Shown here piece after piece: positions 62,131 to 64,000 of a DNA stretch of 64,000 nucleotides. This stretch comes from Acidimicrobiaceae bacterium (lineage in GTDB: Bacteria > Actinomycetota > Acidimicrobiia > Acidimicrobiales > RAAP-2). The stretch's first letter is position 1. The number at the start of each line of letters is the position of its first letter. The stretch is taken from NCBI GenBank assembly GCA_027306605.1, contig DAHUZK010000071.1:62001-126000 (forward strand). Direction: 5' to 3'. The notes under the pieces were generated by a model. That model saw only the letters and a list, made by a program, of their open reading frames with translations, made no database searches and was not told the origin of the DNA. The translations under genes were made by a program, and so were the position numbers.

Positions 62131-63557
62131 CGGTCCACCTCGCCCATGACGGGGTCGACCGACGAGATCACGGCGACGGCGTCGGCCATCAGGCCGCCCC
62201 GCAGCAGCAGCGGCAACGTCTGCAGGTTCACGAAGCTCGGGCCCCGGATGTGCATGCGATACGGCTTCGAGGTCCCGTCCGAGACGATGTAGCAGCCCAG
62301 CTCGCCCCGGGGCGACTCGATCGCCACGTAGGCCTCACCCTCGGGGACGCGGAACCCCTCGGTGAAGATCTTGAAGTGGTGGATGAGCGCCTCCATGCTC
62401 TCGTCGATGCGGGCGCGTGGAGGCGGCGTGACCTTGCGATCCTGCACCCGGAAGTCGCCGGGCGGCATCATCTCGGCGATCTGGCGGATCATCTTGATCG
62501 ACTCGCGGATCTCGTTGAGGCGCACCGAGTAGCGGTCGAAGTTGTCCCCGTAGGTGCCCACGATCACGTCGAAGTCGAGCTTGTCGTAGGCAAGGTAGGG
62601 CATGGTGCGCCGCAGGTCCCACGGCACGCCGGTCGAGCGCAGGATGGGTCCGGTGGCCGACAGGGCCAGCGCCTCCTCGGCCGAGAGGTTGCCGACGCCC
62701 TCGGTGCGCTCCCGGAAGATGGGCTGGCCGGTCAGCAGCTCGTCGTACTCGAAGCTCCGGGCGAGGATCGTCTCGCACAGGATCTCGATGTCGTCCTCCC
62801 AGCCGTCGGGGAGGTCGGCGGCGACACCGCCGGGCCGGATGAAATTGTGGTTCATCCGCAAGCCGGTCGTCTTCTCGAAGAAGTTGAGCACCATCTCGCG
62901 CTCGCGGAATCCGTAGATCATCATGGACGTCGAGCCGAGGTCCATGCCGTTGGTCGCCATCCACATCAGGTGTGACGACACGCGGTTCAGCTCCGACATC
63001 AGCATGCGGATCCAGGTGGCCCGCGGCGGGAGCTCGACGCCGAGCAATGCCTCGGTGGCCAGCGAGAAGACGAGCTCGTTGTTGAGCGGCGAGAGATAGT
63101 CCATGCGGGTCACGTTGGTGGAGCCCTGCACGTAGGTCAGCTCCTCCCCCGTCTTCTCCATGCCGGTGTGCAGGTAGCCGATGATCGGCTTGGTGCGCAG
63201 CACCGTCTCGCCGTCGAGCTCGAGCATGAGGCGCAGCACGCCGTGTGTGGAGGGGTGCTGAGGCCCCATGTTGATGATCATCGTCTGGTCGTCGCGCCGG
63301 TCGATGTCGATGTCGCTGGGGTCGACGTAGCCGCCCTCGGGCAGGCGCAGCACGGCGCCCACCTCCTCGCGCAGCTCACCCGCCGACGTGGTTCCCCGCG
63401 GTCGCAGCTCCTGTGCGCCCTCGTAGGTCTCGGCGACGAAGTAGCGCTGCGCCTCGGCCTCGCGGTGCTCCCGCTCGGTCGCCTCGAGCCCGAAGCCGTC
63501 GTCGTCGGGAAGGCCGGAATCGTCGTCCGGGCGGCCGGTGTCGTCGTGGTCGCTCAT
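62127..63557 (-). CDS. nuoD: NADH-quinone oxidoreductase subunit D
   Basis: A 476-residue 49-kDa-type subunit lining the quinone site. NMGPQHPSTHGVLRL near residue 95 supplies the quinone His, HTGMEKTGEE near 128 and ESPRGELGCYIVSDG near 421 are family blocks. The first 80 residues form an Asp/Glu-rich N-terminal extension not needed for the fold. ATG 63557 overlaps the nuoC stop. Confidence 0.95.
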   Translation of the reverse strand: MSDHDDTGRPDDDSGLPDDDGFGLEATEREHREAEAQRYFVAETYEGAQELRPRGTTSAGELREEVGAVLRLPEGGYVDPSDIDIDRRDDQTMIINMGPQHPSTHGVLRLMLELDGETVLRTKPIIGYLHTGMEKTGEELTYVQGSTNVTRMDYLSPLNNELVFSLATEALLGVELPPRATWIRMLMSELNRVSSHLMWMATNGMDLGSTSMMIYGFREREMVLNFFEKTTGLRMNHNFIRPGGVAADLPDGWEDDIEILCETILARSFEYDELLTGQPIFRERTEGVGNLSAEEALALSATGPILRSTGVPWDLRRTMPYLAYDKLDFDVIVGTYGDNFDRYSVRLNEIRESIKMIRQIAEMMPPGDFRVQDRKVTPPPRARIDESMEALIHHFKIFTEGFRVPEGEAYVAIESPRGELGCYIVSDGTSKPYRMHIRGPSFVNLQTLPLLLRGGLMADAVAVISSVDPVMGEVDR

Positions 63558-64000
63558 CGGGGCCCCGGCGCTTCCTTGAACTGCACGGGCACCCGGCCCA
63601 CGCCGTAGTCCTTGCGCAGCGGGTGCCCTTCCCAGTCCTCGGGCATGAGGATGCGGGTCATGTCGGGGTGCCCCCGGAAGAGCACGCCGACGAGGTCGAA
63701 GGCCTCCCGCTCCATGGCGTCGGCCCCCGGGTAGAAGTCGGTGATGCTGTCGATGACCGGGTCGGACTCGGGCACCTGCACCCGGATGCGCACGCGCTGG
63801 CGCAGCGAGAGCGAGAGCAGGTTGACCACCACCTCGAAGCGCTCGGGCGTCACGCCGTCGGGCAGGTGGCGCCCGGGATGGGTGAGGTAGTCCACCGCAC
63901 AGAGGTCCGAGCACATCTCGAAGCCGGCGTCGCGGAAGGCCGCCACCATCGGCGTGTACGTGTCCCGGCTCGGGAAGGCCAGCTGGTCGACGAGGCGGTC
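63554..64000 (-). CDS. nuoC: NADH-quinone oxidoreductase subunit C (partial)
   Basis: The C-terminal 148 residues of NuoC; the start lies beyond the right edge. The signature is readable near the end: ADAMEREAFDLVGVLFRGHPD and MPEDWEGHPLRKDYGVG (blocks only). It holds the 30-kDa-subunit fold that clamps NuoD. nuoA and nuoB are expected outside the window on the same strand. Confidence 0.94.
   Translation of the reverse strand, partial: DRLVDQLAFPSRDTYTPMVAAFRDAGFEMCSDLCAVDYLTHPGRHLPDGVTPERFEVVVNLLSLSLRQRVRIRVQVPESDPVIDSITDFYPGADAMEREAFDLVGVLFRGHPDMTRILMPEDWEGHPLRKDYGVGRVPVQFKEAPGPR

Overview
The window is about 70% GC and coding-dense, with no gene-free stretch over 300 bases and no rRNA, tRNA, CRISPR array or insertion sequence that I can see. 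The gene content points to a high-GC actinobacterium: an actinobacterial bc1-aa3 set (diheme QcrC, three-helix Rieske QcrA, QcrB, the small subunit CtaF), mycofactocin genes, a KstR-like regulator, an SCO6745-family protein and many leaderless-type starts. Class Acidimicrobiia is my best guess, from overall flavour rather than a marker gene.

Layout. (1) 1-8158: end of a PLP decarboxylase, then a divergent mycofactocin locus. On the minus strand are mftA-mftB-mftC-mftE-SDR-UBP zinc finger; on the plus strand are mftF and mftD; a convergent NDMA-type alcohol dehydrogenase follows. Together they make a redox cofactor and supply enzymes of the kind that use it. (2) 8351-21580: accessory metabolism with a cyclase-family hydrolase, two TetR regulators, an ABC exporter, an amidohydrolase, an alpha/beta hydrolase, DedA, a GH1 glycosidase, an enoyl-CoA hydratase, tatA and an MBL-fold hydrolase. 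(3) 21719-24847: ctaC-ctaD-ctaF. (4) 24898-30441: MFS transporter, ArsR-AHSA1 protein, diguanylate cyclase, class III nucleotide cyclase and two SDRs. (5) 30459-35482 (minus): ctaE-qcrC-qcrA-qcrB plus an SCO6745-family gene. (6) 35569-49000: HelD-like helicase, then ybjQ-hemE-hemH-hemG-lnt joined by 4-base overlaps, a HAD phosphatase, a very large MprF-like fusion and a DUF2252 protein. (7) 48840-64000 (minus): nuoC (partial) through nuoN, nearly every junction overlapping or within a few bases.

The genes make a coherent respiratory module: complex I, complexes III and IV, heme synthesis for the cytochromes, and a cofactor system for alcohol-type dehydrogenases.

Most notable observations: short tandem repeats anchored on stop codons at five genes, two of them placing TGA in all three frames; leaderless-type promoters 6-8 bases before at least nine starts; a consensus promoter whose 18-base spacer is a palindromic operator; Lys-to-Glu in the K-channel of cytochrome oxidase subunit I; Ser in place of the catalytic Cys of Lnt; in-frame low-complexity expansions in HemE, HemH, NuoE and NuoN; and a degenerate phosphoesterase fused to an MprF-type enzyme.
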